Source: Ramlibacter paludis
Lineage (GTDB): Bacteria > Pseudomonadota > Gammaproteobacteria > Burkholderiales > Burkholderiaceae_C
DNA: 64,000 bases
Assembly: GCF_022012305.1 (NCBI RefSeq)
Contig: NZ_JAKLTM010000006.1
Location: forward strand, 1 to 64,000
Direction of reading: 5' to 3'
The position numbers were made by a program, and so were the translations under genes. Below, piece by piece: positions 54,743 through 63,336 of the stretch. Under the pieces are notes generated by a model. The model had not been told where the DNA came from. It worked only from the letters and a program-made list of their open reading frames with translations, and did not search any database. The first letter of the stretch is position 1. Every line of letters begins with the position of its first letter.

Positions 54743-55500
54743 CCCCGGCCCACGAAGGGCATCTTGGTGGCCATCACCGTGTGGAACAGCACGTTGGCTT
54801 CCAGCGGCAGGTTGGCCATGTACAGCAGCGACTGGCCGACGATGTCGACGTCCATCAACGGCTCCACCGCGATCTCGCCGTTGGCCTGCGGCACGCCCTT
54901 GGCCATGCGCGCGGCGAGGTCGGTGAGGGCGTTGCCGATGTCGATCTGGCCCACCGCGATGTTGTAGCGGCGGCCGTCGAGCGAGGCGGTCTTGGTGAGC
55001 CCGGTCACCGCATGCTTGGTGGCGGTGTAGGCGATCGAATGCGGCCGCGGTGCATGCGCCGAGATCGAGCCGTTGTTGATGATGCGCCCGCCCATCGGGT
55101 CCTGCGCCTTCATCACGCGGAAAGCCTGCTGGATGCCGTAGAACATGCCGTTCAGGTTGGTGTCCACCACCCGCTTCCAGTCGGCGATGGCGATGTCTTC
55201 CAGCGGCGCGGCCGCCAGGCCCATGCCGGCATTGTTGAACAGCAGGTCGACGCGGCCCCAGGCCTTCACCGCCTGCTGGAACAGCCGCTCCACTTGCGCC
55301 GGATCGGTGATGTCGGTCGACACCGGCAACGCGCGCTCGCCGGCGCCGGAGAGCTTGGCCGTTTCCTGCAGCGCGTCCTCGCGCCGCCCCGCCAGCGCCA
55401 CGCGCCAGCCGTCGCGCAACAGGGCCAGAGCCGCCGCGCGCCCGATGCCGCTGCCGCCGCCGGTGACGATCGCGACCTTGCCTTCGTTCCTGCCTGCCAT
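54739..55500 (-). CDS. Short-chain dehydrogenase/reductase
   Basis: Classical SDR of 253 residues. The cofactor loop is [20 protein letters not shown] is the adenine-stabilising motif, and the catalytic set is Asn-Ser-Tyr-Lys with Ser in NNGSISAHA and YTATK. An Arg after the second strand (ALAGRRED) favours NADP(H). The substrate is unknown. It lies 26 bases after rnr on the same strand and may be co-transcribed. Confidence 0.88.
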   Translation of the reverse strand: MAGRNEGKVAIVTGGGSGIGRAAALALLRDGWRVALAGRREDALQETAKLSGAGERALPVSTDITDPAQVERLFQQAVKAWGRVDLLFNNAGMGLAAAPLEDIAIADWKRVVDTNLNGMFYGIQQAFRVMKAQDPMGGRIINNGSISAHAPRPHSIAYTATKHAVTGLTKTASLDGRRYNIAVGQIDIGNALTDLAARMAKGVPQANGEIAVEPLMDVDIVGQSLLYMANLPLEANVLFHTVMATKMPFVGRG

Positions 55501-55526
55501 GTCCGTTCTCCTCGAATCCTGTCCCG

Positions 55527-57803
55527 TCAACGCTTCGCGCGCCGGGGCGATTTTGCCTTGGCGGCCTTCTTGGCCGCGGCGGCCTTCACCGCCGCCTGCA
55601 GCGAGGACTTCTTGTCGTCCTTGGCCGCGGCGACCTTCTTGGCCGCGCGCTTCTTGGTGGAGCTCTTCGCCGGCACGCCTTCGGTGCGGCCGTTGGCCAC
55701 GCCCTTGTCCTTCATCGCGCGCGCCGTCAGCTCCTCGCCTTCGCGCACCAGGCGGAAGTCGATCTTGCGGCCGTCCAGGTCGACGCGGCTCACCTGCACC
55801 CGCAGCCGCGTGCCGATGGCGTAGCGGATGCCGGTGCGTTCGCCGCGCAATTCCTGCCGCGCCTCGTCGAACTTGAAGTACTCGCCGCCCAGCTCGGTGA
55901 TGTGCACCAGGCCCTCGACATACATCGCGTCGAGCGTGACGAAGATGCCGAAGCTCGTCGCCGACGTGACCACGCCCGAATACTCCTCGCCGAGGTGGTC
56001 GCGCATGTACTTGCACTTCAGCCAGGCCTCGACGTCGCGGCTGGCCTCGTCGGCGCGGCGCTCGTTGGCGCTGCAATGGAAGCCCGCGGCTTCCCAGGCC
56101 AGCAGCTCGCGCGTGGGCGGCGGGCCTTTCTTCAGCTTCTGGTTCGGCGCGGCGACGCGCGAGGCGAGCCGGCGCGCCAGCTTCTCGTGCGCTTCGCCCG
56201 GCGTCGGCAGCGCCGGCAGCTGGTAGCGCTCCTTGTTCAGGATCGCCTTGATCACGCGGTGCACGAGCAGGTCGGGATAGCGCCGGATCGGGCTGGTGAA
56301 GTGCGTATAGGCCTCGTAGGCCAGGCCGAAGTGGCCGCTGTTGAAGGGCGAGTAGATCGCCTGCTGCATCGAACGCAGCAGCATGGTGGAGATCTGCTGC
56401 GCGTCGGGCCGATCCTTGGTGGCGAGGGCGATCTTCTGGAACTCACCCGGCGTCGGGTCGTCGCTGATCGTCATGCCCACGCCCATGGCCTTGAGGTAGC
56501 CGCGCAGGATCTCCTTCTTCTCCGGCGTCGGGCCTTCGTGCACCCGGTAGAGGCCGGGCGTTTCCGCCTGCAGGATGAAGTCGGCGGAGCAGACGTTGGC
56601 GGCCAGCATGGCCTCCTCGATCAGCTTGTGGGCGTCGTTGCGCACGCGCGGCACGATCTGCTCGATGCGGCCGTTCTCGTCGCAGATGATCTGCGTCTCG
56701 GTGGTCTCGAAGTCCACCGCGCCGCGCGCGTTGCGCGACTTCAAGAGCGCGCGGTAGACGTCGTGCAGGTTCAGGAAGTGCGGCACCAGGTCCTTGCGCC
56801 GCGTCGCTTCGGGTCCGCGCGTGTTGGCCAGGATAGCCGCCACTTCCGTATAGGTCATGCGCGCGTGGCTGTGCATCACGGCCGGATAGAACTGGTAAGC
56901 GTGCACCTCGCCGGCAGCGGTGACGAGCATGTCGCAAACCATGCAAAGCCGGTCGACCTGCGGGTTGAGCGAGCACAGGCCGTTCGATAGCTTCTCCGGC
57001 AGCATCGGGATGACCCGGCGCGGGAAATAGACGCTGGTGGCGCGGTCGTAGGCGTCGACGTCGATCGCGCTGCCGGTCTCCACGTAGTGGCTGACGTCGG
57101 CGATGGCGACCAGCAGGCGCCAGCCCTTGCCGCGGCCCACGCGGGCCGGTTCGCAGTAGACGGCGTCGTCGAAGTCGCGCGCGTCCTCGCCGTCGATGGT
57201 GACCAGCGGCACGTCGGTGAGGTCGACGCGGCCCTTGCGGTCCTTCGGGCCGACCTTGTCCGGCAGCGAGCGGGCCTGCGCGATGCAGGATTCGGAGAAT
57301 TCGTGCGGCACGCCGTACTTGCGCACCGCGATCTCGATCTCCATGCCGGGGTCGTCGATCTCGCCCAGCACTTCCTTCACCCGGCCCACGGGCTGGCCGT
57401 ACAGCGAGGGCGGCTCGGTCAGTTCGACCACCACCACCTGGCCCGACTTGGCGAGGCCGGTGGCGCCCTTGGGAATCAGCACGTCCTGGCCGTAGCGCTT
57501 GTCTTCGGGGGCGACGAGCCAGACGCCGCTTTCGTGCAGCAGCCGGCCGATGATGGGATGCGGCGGGCGTTCGACGATCTCGACGACGCGGCCTTCGGCG
57601 CGGCCCTTGCGGTCGTGGCGCACGATGCGCGCCTTGACGCGATCGCGGTGCAGCACCGCGCGCATTTCGTTGGGAGGCAGGTAGATGTCGGCTTCGCCGT
57701 CGTCGCGCACCACGTAGCCGTGGCCGTCGCGGTGTCCCTGGATCACGCCCTCGATTTCATCGAGGAGTCCGGTGTTCTGTCGGTCTATGTTTTTGATATA
57801 CAA
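55527..57803 (-). CDS. rnr: Ribonuclease R
   Basis: Processive 3'-5' exoribonuclease that degrades structured RNA. About 758 residues: a cold-shock-like N-terminus ([22 protein letters not shown]), the RNB catalytic domain with the acidic cluster [11 protein letters not shown], an S1 domain near 600-690 and a tail of about 60 residues almost entirely Lys/Ala. The start is uncertain: TTG at 57803 has AGGAA about nine bases upstream, but it lies only 19 bases from the divergent tRNA gene. A GTG 19 codons later would remove little of the fold. Confidence 0.92.
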   Translation of the reverse strand: MYIKNIDRQNTGLLDEIEGVIQGHRDGHGYVVRDDGEADIYLPPNEMRAVLHRDRVKARIVRHDRKGRAEGRVVEIVERPPHPIIGRLLHESGVWLVAPEDKRYGQDVLIPKGATGLAKSGQVVVVELTEPPSLYGQPVGRVKEVLGEIDDPGMEIEIAVRKYGVPHEFSESCIAQARSLPDKVGPKDRKGRVDLTDVPLVTIDGEDARDFDDAVYCEPARVGRGKGWRLLVAIADVSHYVETGSAIDVDAYDRATSVYFPRRVIPMLPEKLSNGLCSLNPQVDRLCMVCDMLVTAAGEVHAYQFYPAVMHSHARMTYTEVAAILANTRGPEATRRKDLVPHFLNLHDVYRALLKSRNARGAVDFETTETQIICDENGRIEQIVPRVRNDAHKLIEEAMLAANVCSADFILQAETPGLYRVHEGPTPEKKEILRGYLKAMGVGMTISDDPTPGEFQKIALATKDRPDAQQISTMLLRSMQQAIYSPFNSGHFGLAYEAYTHFTSPIRRYPDLLVHRVIKAILNKERYQLPALPTPGEAHEKLARRLASRVAAPNQKLKKGPPPTRELLAWEAAGFHCSANERRADEASRDVEAWLKCKYMRDHLGEEYSGVVTSATSFGIFVTLDAMYVEGLVHITELGGEYFKFDEARQELRGERTGIRYAIGTRLRVQVSRVDLDGRKIDFRLVREGEELTARAMKDKGVANGRTEGVPAKSSTKKRAAKKVAAAKDDKKSSLQAAVKAAAAKKAAKAKSPRRAKR
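57797..57802 (+). promoter_or_regulatory. -10 element of tRNA-Leu
   Basis: TACAAT, five of six to consensus, ends 19 bases before the mature tRNA. It overlaps the rnr start codon on the other strand by two bases. The -35 position reads TTCTGT, a weak match. Confidence 0.5.
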
Positions 57804-57821
57804 TCTTGCTTTTCCTGAAAT

Positions 57822-57906
<85 letters not shown>

Positions 57907-57935
57907 AACGGTCGGTTCTTCCGACCAGCGAATGA

Positions 57936-57967
57936 TAAAGCCGGCAGACGCCGGCTTTGTTGTTTTT
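57936..57967 (+). terminator. Terminator after tRNA-Leu
   Basis: AAAGCCGGC-AGAC-GCCGGCTTT is followed by GTTGTTTTT, a strong intrinsic terminator about 30 bases after the tRNA. The stem could also act for convergent rimO, although that strand lacks a good U-tract. Confidence 0.88.
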
Positions 57968-57979
57968 GCGAAGGTTTTC

Positions 57980-59377
57980 TCAGATGGGTTCGGCCACCAG
58001 GTCGTGCCCGTCGGTGCCGACGATGCGCGCCTTGGTGAACTCGCCCACCGCCAGCCGCTTGCTGATCTTCTGCGGCGGCAGCAGCTTCACGGTGCCGTCG
58101 ATCTCCGGCGCGTCGGCATAGGAACGGCCGACGCCGCCCTTCCTGCCCAACGCGGGCGCCGAATCCACGAGCACCTGCATGGTCGCGCCGATGCGGCGCT
58201 TGAGTTTCTCCGCCGACACTTCCTCGGCCACTGCCATGAAGCGCGCGCGGCGCTCCTCGCGCACTTCCTGCGGCAGCATGCCGGGAATCTCGTTGGCGGC
58301 GGCGCCCTCCACCGGGCTGTACGCGAAGCAGCCGGCGCGGTCGATCTTCGCCTCGCGCAGGAAGTCCAGCAGGTGCTGGAACTCTTCTTCCGTCTCGCCG
58401 GGGAAGCCGGCAATGAAGGTGCTGCGGATCACCAGCTCGGGGCAGATCTCGCGCCAGCGCGCGATGCGCTCCAGGTTCTTCTCGCCGCTCGCGGGGCGCT
58501 TCATGCGGCGCAGCACGTCGGGGTGGCTGTGCTGGAACGGCACGTCCAGGTAAGGCAGCACCTTGCCTTCGGCCATCAGCGGAATCACGTCGTCGACGCT
58601 CGGGTACGGATACACGTAGTGCAGGCGCACCCAGGCGCCGTAGGGCTCGGCCATCTTGCCCAGCTCCTGCACCAGGTCCAGCATGCGCGTCTTCACCGGG
58701 CGGCCGTCGAAGAAGCCGGTGCGGTACTTGACGTCGACGCCGTAGGCGGAAGTGTCCTGGCTGATCACCAGCAGCTCCTTCACGCCGCCTTCGAACAGCG
58801 CGCGGGCTTCCTTCAGCACGTCGCCGACCGGGCGGCTCACCAGGTCGCCGCGCATCGAGGGAATGATGCAGAAGGTGCAGCGGTGGTTGCAGCCCTCGCT
58901 GATCTTGAGGTACGCGTAGTGCTTCGGCGTGAGCTTGATGCCCGCGGCGGGCACCAGGTCGATGAAGGGATCGTGCGGCTTGGGCAGGTGCGCGTGCACC
59001 GCGTCCATCACTTCCTGCGTCGCGTGCGGGCCCGTCACGGCCAGCACCGAGGGATGCATCTCGCGCACGAGGTTGTCGCTCTTGTCGCCGGCCCGCGCGC
59101 CCAGGCAGCCGGTGACGATCACCTTGCCGTTGGCCGACAGCGCTTCGCCGATGGTGTCCAGGCTCTCCTTCACCGCGTCGTCGATGAAGCCGCAGGTGTT
59201 GACGATCACCAGGTCCGCGCCCTCGAAGGTCTTGGACGTGGCATAGCCTTCCGCGCTCAGCTGCGTGAGGATCAGTTCCGAATCGGTGAGGGCCTTGGGG
59301 CAGCCCAGGCTGACGAAGCCGACCTTCGGCGTCGTGGTGGGAATGGTGGGGGTCTCGGGGACGGCGACTTCGCTCAT
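57980..59377 (-). CDS. rimO: Ribosomal protein S12 methylthiotransferase
   Basis: Radical-SAM enzyme that adds a methylthio group to an Asp of S12. 465 residues from [10 protein letters not shown]. The N-terminal UPF0004 domain carries cluster cysteines 26, 62 and 91; the radical-SAM motif CNHRCTFC gives Cys163, Cys167 and Cys170; a C-terminal TRAM domain closes it ([16 protein letters not shown]). In-frame codons upstream lie in a spacer with no coding character. Convergent with tRNA-Leu. Confidence 0.96.
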   Translation of the reverse strand: MSEVAVPETPTIPTTTPKVGFVSLGCPKALTDSELILTQLSAEGYATSKTFEGADLVIVNTCGFIDDAVKESLDTIGEALSANGKVIVTGCLGARAGDKSDNLVREMHPSVLAVTGPHATQEVMDAVHAHLPKPHDPFIDLVPAAGIKLTPKHYAYLKISEGCNHRCTFCIIPSMRGDLVSRPVGDVLKEARALFEGGVKELLVISQDTSAYGVDVKYRTGFFDGRPVKTRMLDLVQELGKMAEPYGAWVRLHYVYPYPSVDDVIPLMAEGKVLPYLDVPFQHSHPDVLRRMKRPASGEKNLERIARWREICPELVIRSTFIAGFPGETEEEFQHLLDFLREAKIDRAGCFAYSPVEGAAANEIPGMLPQEVREERRARFMAVAEEVSAEKLKRRIGATMQVLVDSAPALGRKGGVGRSYADAPEIDGTVKLLPPQKISKRLAVGEFTKARIVGTDGHDLVAEPI

Positions 59378-59487
59378 CCCCGTATTGTCCCAGATGATGA
59401 AATGACCTCGCGTCCATATGGACGCTCGATGACTGCAATGACTCAACCGGTCATGGCGTCATGCCCGGCGCAGCCGGCGTCATTCCG

Positions 59488-59982
59488 TCATTTCTTGATC
59501 CCGAATGCGCCCAGCATCTGCTCGGTCTGCTTGGCCATCTGCTCCTGCATCTTCTCGAACATGTTCAGCGGGTTCTGGACGTTCATGAACTGGGCCCAGG
59601 CCTCGGGCGTGACATTTTTCGACTGTTCGGCCATCTTGGTCTGCAGGTCGGTGAAGGCCTGGACGTTCTTCTCCAGGTAGCTGCCCATGAAGCCCTGCAT
59701 CGCCTGGCCGTAGAAGCGGATGAGGTTGGCCAGCGCCGCCTCGCTGAACATCGGCGCGCCGCCCGCCTCTTCCTCCAGGATGATCTGCAGCAGGATGCTG
59801 CGCGTGAGGTCCTCGTTGCTCTTGGCGTCGCGCACCACGAAGGACTCGCTGTCCATCACCAGCTGCTTGACGTCGGCCAGCGTGATGTAGGTGGAGGTGT
59901 CGGTGTCGTAGAGCCGCCGGTTGGGGTACTTCTTGATGACGCGCTGCGCCGGCTTGGGGCCGGTGGCTTTCTTGCTTTGCAC
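59488..59982 (-). CDS. phaR: Polyhydroxyalkanoate synthesis repressor PhaR
   Basis: DNA- and PHA-granule-binding repressor that controls phasin genes and itself. About 164 residues. The N-terminal PHB/PHA accumulation domain reads RVIKKYPNRRLYDTDTSTYITL, then a regulatory DUF domain (SILLQIILEEEAGG), then an amphipathic helical tail (MFEKMQEQMAKQTEQM). The GTG start at 59982 has AGAGGAG eight bases upstream; a GTG three codons earlier sits directly on that site. No phaC, phaA or phaB lies in the window. Confidence 0.93.
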   Translation of the reverse strand: MQSKKATGPKPAQRVIKKYPNRRLYDTDTSTYITLADVKQLVMDSESFVVRDAKSNEDLTRSILLQIILEEEAGGAPMFSEAALANLIRFYGQAMQGFMGSYLEKNVQAFTDLQTKMAEQSKNVTPEAWAQFMNVQNPLNMFEKMQEQMAKQTEQMLGAFGIKK

Positions 59983-60032
59983 GGGGCTCACTCCTCTTCG
60001 CGGTGTGGCAATGGGTCCCACCGGATGTTGTA

Positions 60033-60052
60033 TTGCAATGCAGCAGATTCTA
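60033..60052 (-). promoter_or_regulatory. phaR -10 with candidate PhaR auto-operator
   Basis: On the minus strand a -10 TAGAAT (60052-60047) is followed after three bases by CTGC-ATT-GCAA (60043-60033). This is one base from CTGC-N3-GCAG, the TGC-rich site I recall for Paracoccus PhaR. It would cover the transcript start, about 60 bases before the phaR GTG. Confidence 0.4.
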
Positions 60053-60118
60053 GGGAGGCGCCCGCGGCACTCGCCCAAGGTTAACCCTATGCATGAGCAA
60101 GCCCGCAGGCGCGGCGCG

Positions 60119-60514
60119 CTAGCCCTTGCGCCGCGTGCAGTAGTCGTAGGCGTCGGCCTTGGGCGCCAGGTCGGTGTCGACCAGGATGATCACCGGCGCG
60201 CCGTCAGCGCGGTGGCCGGCATGCGCCTCGAAGCCCTTGCCCAGCGGGCCGGCGGTGAAGGTGATGCGGCCACTGCCGCTGTCGTACTTCATGCTGCCGG
60301 CCTTCTTGCCGCCGTGCACCCATGCGTACTGCGTGGGGCTGTTGAACTCGACCACCTTGTAGGTGTAGCCAGCCTGGTTGTACTGCTGCTTGCAGGAATA
60401 GGTGCCGGTCTCCAGCGCGCCGCCTTTCTTCACGAGCACGCTCAGAGGATTGATGGTGGCGGCCGACGCGGCCAGCGAGGCGAAGGCGGCAAGTGCCAGC
60501 GGCAGGAACTTCAT
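60119..60514 (-). CDS. Exported protein of unknown function
   Basis: Protein of 131 residues with a signal peptide (MKFLPLALAAFASLAASA). The mature part has two Cys residues, in GTYSCKQQYN and YDYCTRRKG, that could form a disulfide, and a segment GRITFTAGPLGKGFEAHAG. The same arrangement, with 'I-x-TxGP' and a final 'CTx', occurs at the C-terminus of the preceding gene's product, so the two share a domain. Its ATG overlaps that gene's stop (ATGA), making it the last gene of a three-gene operon. No family name can be given with confidence. Confidence 0.8.
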   Translation of the reverse strand: MKFLPLALAAFASLAASAATINPLSVLVKKGGALETGTYSCKQQYNQAGYTYKVVEFNSPTQYAWVHGGKKAGSMKYDSGSGRITFTAGPLGKGFEAHAGHRADGAPVIILVDTDLAPKADAYDYCTRRKG

Positions 60515-61272
60515 GAACGGCTTTCGGTGCAGCGGGTCGTGGACGGGTCGACGAGGTGGACGCCGTCGGGGCGGCGGTTCTCCTCGATGTGGAAGACGAC
60601 GGCGGGCCGGCCGGAACGGTCCGGCTCCAGCGTGCCGAGCGCGCCGGACCAGGGGCCGGAGGTGAGCCGGATCTTGTCGGCGCCCACGCGTTCGAAGCTG
60701 CCGCCTGCGGACCTGCCGGCGCTGTAGCGGCCGGCGGCCAGCGTGAGCGTCGCCAGGTTGGAGGATTGCAGGCTGAACTGCGTCGTCTCGCCGGGGCGCA
60801 CGCCGATGCGGCGGTCCTGGTAAGCGCAGGTCAGCTTTGCCGTGGGCAACTGTCCGGCGGCGGCCGTCGCCATGCCGCCGCCCGCGACCGTCACCCGACC
60901 GCTGCTGGCGCCGTTGCGCAGGTCGCCGGCGACGAAGGTCTCGAATCGGCCTTCCATCCCGCTGCTGTCGCACTTGCCCGAAATGTCGCCGCGGGCCCGC
61001 CCCTGTTCGAAGCGGAAGTAGCACTTGCCGTTTTCGAGGTAGCTGCGCCGCGGGAGCAGCGGGCCTTCGAAGGACTGCCCGCCCACCGTCACCTTGCCCG
61101 TGCCGGTGAAATTGCCGCCCTTCAGGTCGGCGTCGATCTCGAAGCGGCCGCCGCCGGCCAGCATGCCCGAGACCGTGAGCCTGCCGCTCGACGGGCCGAG
61201 CGCCGCCGCGGACGCGCCGGCGTGGGCCGACGCGAACAGGACGGCGAGCGTGGCCGCCCGCGTCAGCCGCAT
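60511..61272 (-). CDS. Exported two-part protein of unknown function
   Basis: Protein of 253 residues with a signal peptide (MRLTRAATLAVLFASAHAGASA). An N-terminal glycine-rich strand-like region (about 28-130: GRFEIDADLKGGNFTGTGKV and similar) is followed by a C-terminal domain. That domain starts with a Cys (KLTCAYQDRRIG), continues with DKIRLTSGPWSGALG and ends TTRCTESRS. It parallels the whole mature product of the next gene. ATG at 61272 overlaps the stop of the lectin gene by one base. An envelope or secreted role is inferred only from the signal peptide. Confidence 0.8.
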   Translation of the reverse strand: MRLTRAATLAVLFASAHAGASAAALGPSSGRLTVSGMLAGGGRFEIDADLKGGNFTGTGKVTVGGQSFEGPLLPRRSYLENGKCYFRFEQGRARGDISGKCDSSGMEGRFETFVAGDLRNGASSGRVTVAGGGMATAAAGQLPTAKLTCAYQDRRIGVRPGETTQFSLQSSNLATLTLAAGRYSAGRSAGGSFERVGADKIRLTSGPWSGALGTLEPDRSGRPAVVFHIEENRRPDGVHLVDPSTTRCTESRS

Positions 61273-61907
61273 CAGTTCAGGCCCCCTGCCGCCACCACGT
61301 TGCCGCCGCCGGCGGACACGACGTTGGCGCCGCCGGGTGCGACCACGTTGGCCCCGCCCGGGGCGACGACACGGCCGGTGGCGATGCTGATGATGGTGCC
61401 GGGTGAAGCGGCCTGCGCATTCCTGATGAACTCGGCGCGCGCCGCCGGATCGTTGATGCGCATGGCGTACGACTGGGCCGTCTCGCGGTGGTGCGCCTTC
61501 CACTGCTGGTTGCTCGCGCCGCTGCAGCTCCACGCCAGCACCCGCACGCCGGCGCCGGAGCGGTTGCCTTCGACGTCGGCGCACAGGCCCAGTTCGTTGT
61601 TCAACTTGCGGCCCGACAGCGCCCACACCTGGCTCTTGTCGCCGCCATGGCAGGCCTCCCAGCGCAGCGGCTGGCCGGACGTGCGGCCGGTGAGGCATTG
61701 GCCGTTGATGCGGATCGCGCCGTAGCCGCTGAAGCCCTGCACCACCGCCTGGCCGTTCCAGGGCGCGGTGACGGCGGCGCCGCCGGTGTTGTGCAGCAGG
61801 TAGCCGCTGGCCGAGGAGATGTAGACGATGTCGGCGGCCTGGGCGGAGAGCCCGGCGAGCGCCAGGAAAGCCGCGGCAGCGGCGGAGCGGAGCATGCTTG
61901 CTTTCAT
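61272..61907 (-). CDS. Exported ricin-type beta-trefoil lectin protein with glycine-rich repeat tail
   Basis: Protein of 211 residues. Signal peptide MKASMLRSAAAAAFLALAGLSAQA. The mature region (about 25-145) has ricin-B features: NGQCLTG, LRWEACHGGDKSQVWAL, GLCADVEGN and NQQWKA, the last two QxW-type elements closing beta-trefoil lobes. Fewer than three full lobes are present. The C-terminal 32 residues are four near copies of an octapeptide, VVAPGGAN. It is the first gene of the exported three-gene operon and diverges from the porin gene; the 163-base gap has no recognisable promoter. Confidence 0.8.
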   Translation of the reverse strand: MKASMLRSAAAAAFLALAGLSAQAADIVYISSASGYLLHNTGGAAVTAPWNGQAVVQGFSGYGAIRINGQCLTGRTSGQPLRWEACHGGDKSQVWALSGRKLNNELGLCADVEGNRSGAGVRVLAWSCSGASNQQWKAHHRETAQSYAMRINDPAARAEFIRNAQAASPGTIISIATGRVVAPGGANVVAPGGANVVSAGGGNVVAAGGLN

Positions 61908-62070
61908 CCCGGTACTTCCTTTGTCGTGGGGTGCGCCGAATGTGCAGCGCCGCACCCGCGCTGGGGATACTGCGGACGGAGTAGCGGCGTGAAGGATGTC
62001 GCATGGGACCTTGGTCCACTGGGACCGCCGCCGGCAAGACGCAAGCATCGGCCATTTCCGGAGGATGCCG

Positions 62071-63285
62071 ATGCCGCCTGCAAGGAGATCCGCAGCTGCC
62101 CTGCTGCTGGCTGCGCTCGCCATGCATGCGCGGGCCGACGACGGCTACCGATTGCCGGGCGGCTTCGAGCCCATCCTGCACCTGCGCACCTACTACTTCG
62201 ACCAGGAGACCACGAGCGGCGTTCCCAGCACCGCCTGGGCGCTGGGCGGCTGGGCCGGCCTGCGCAGCCCCTGGTGGGGCGACCTGCTGCAGCTGGAAAT
62301 CATCGGCTACACGTCGCAGAAGCTGTACGGCCCCGAGGGCAAGGGCGGCACGCGCCTGCTCACCGCCGACCAGGGGTCCATCACGGTGCTGGGCGAGGCG
62401 AATGCCTCCCTCAAGTTCGCCGGCCAGGTCTTCAGCGCCTGGCGGCAGCAGATCGACCGGCCCTTCATCAATCCCAACGACAGCCGCATGATCCCGCACA
62501 CCTTCGAGGCCTACCTGCTCTCGGGGGCCGCGGGGCCGGCGCGCTACACCGGTGGCTACGTCACGAAGGTCAAGCTGCGCGACACCGACGACTTCGCCTG
62601 GATGTCCGGCGTGGCCGGCGGCGCGGGTCCGCATCGCGGCGTCGCCCTGGCCGGCCTCGACTACAAGTTCGGCCAGGGCGGCCTGCTGCGGCTGGACGAA
62701 CAGTATTCCGTCGACGTCTTCAACTCCTTCTACGCCGACATCCGCTACCCGCTGGAACTGGCGGACCGGACCACGCTGGTGCTCGGCGCCCAGGGCTATC
62801 CGCAGAGGGCCGTGGGCGAGCGCCAGATCGGCTCCTTCACCACCTGGGGCTACGGCCTGCAGGCGGCGCTGGCGCACGGGCCGTTCGGCGCGCAACTCCA
62901 TTGGACGCAGACCGGCAAGGGGCGCGACACGCTCAACCCCTACGGCCAGCACCCTTCCTACCTGAACCTGATGCAGGTGGCCTTCAACACCGCGGGCGAA
63001 AGGGCCTGGGGGCTGGGCGGCGACATCGACTTCGGGCCGTTTGGCGCACCCGGCCTGAAGGCGTCGGCCATCCACGCCAGCGGCAGCAACCGCATCGACT
63101 TCACGAGCGGCGCTCCCCTGCCGGACCGCAGCGAAACGAACGTGCAGCTGGCCTACGCCTTCGCCAGGGGCAGCGCGCTGGCGGGCCTGACGGGCGCCCT
63201 GCGCTACTCCTGGCTGCGCCAGGACGGGGCCCCGCGGGCCGGCGAGCAACTGCGCCTCTATTTCAACTACGACGTCCGCTTCTGA
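62071..63285 (+). CDS. OprD-family outer-membrane porin
   Basis: Outer-membrane channel of about 404 residues. The signal peptide is MPPARRSAAALLLAALAMHARA. The opening GGFEPILHLRTYYFDQET, the LEIIGYTSQKLYGP stretch, DSRMIPHTFEAYLLSG and an alternating barrel ending LRLYFNYDVRF agree with the OprD family of substrate-specific porins. GGAGG sits six bases before ATG 62071; a Met two codons upstream touches that site. The substrate is unknown; OprD relatives carry basic amino acids or aromatic acids. Confidence 0.85.
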   Translation: MPPARRSAAALLLAALAMHARADDGYRLPGGFEPILHLRTYYFDQETTSGVPSTAWALGGWAGLRSPWWGDLLQLEIIGYTSQKLYGPEGKGGTRLLTADQGSITVLGEANASLKFAGQVFSAWRQQIDRPFINPNDSRMIPHTFEAYLLSGAAGPARYTGGYVTKVKLRDTDDFAWMSGVAGGAGPHRGVALAGLDYKFGQGGLLRLDEQYSVDVFNSFYADIRYPLELADRTTLVLGAQGYPQRAVGERQIGSFTTWGYGLQAALAHGPFGAQLHWTQTGKGRDTLNPYGQHPSYLNLMQVAFNTAGERAWGLGGDIDFGPFGAPGLKASAIHASGSNRIDFTSGAPLPDRSETNVQLAYAFARGSALAGLTGALRYSWLRQDGAPRAGEQLRLYFNYDVRF

Positions 63286-63336
63286 CACCGTCATCGGTGG
63301 CTGGCGCTGCGCCGCGTTTGGGACTACCGTTGTGGC

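Noticed and set aside
61996..62064. Upstream in-frame start of the OprD-type porin at 61996
   Set aside because: It would add 25 polar residues before the signal peptide and ignores the GGAGG placed six bases before 62071.
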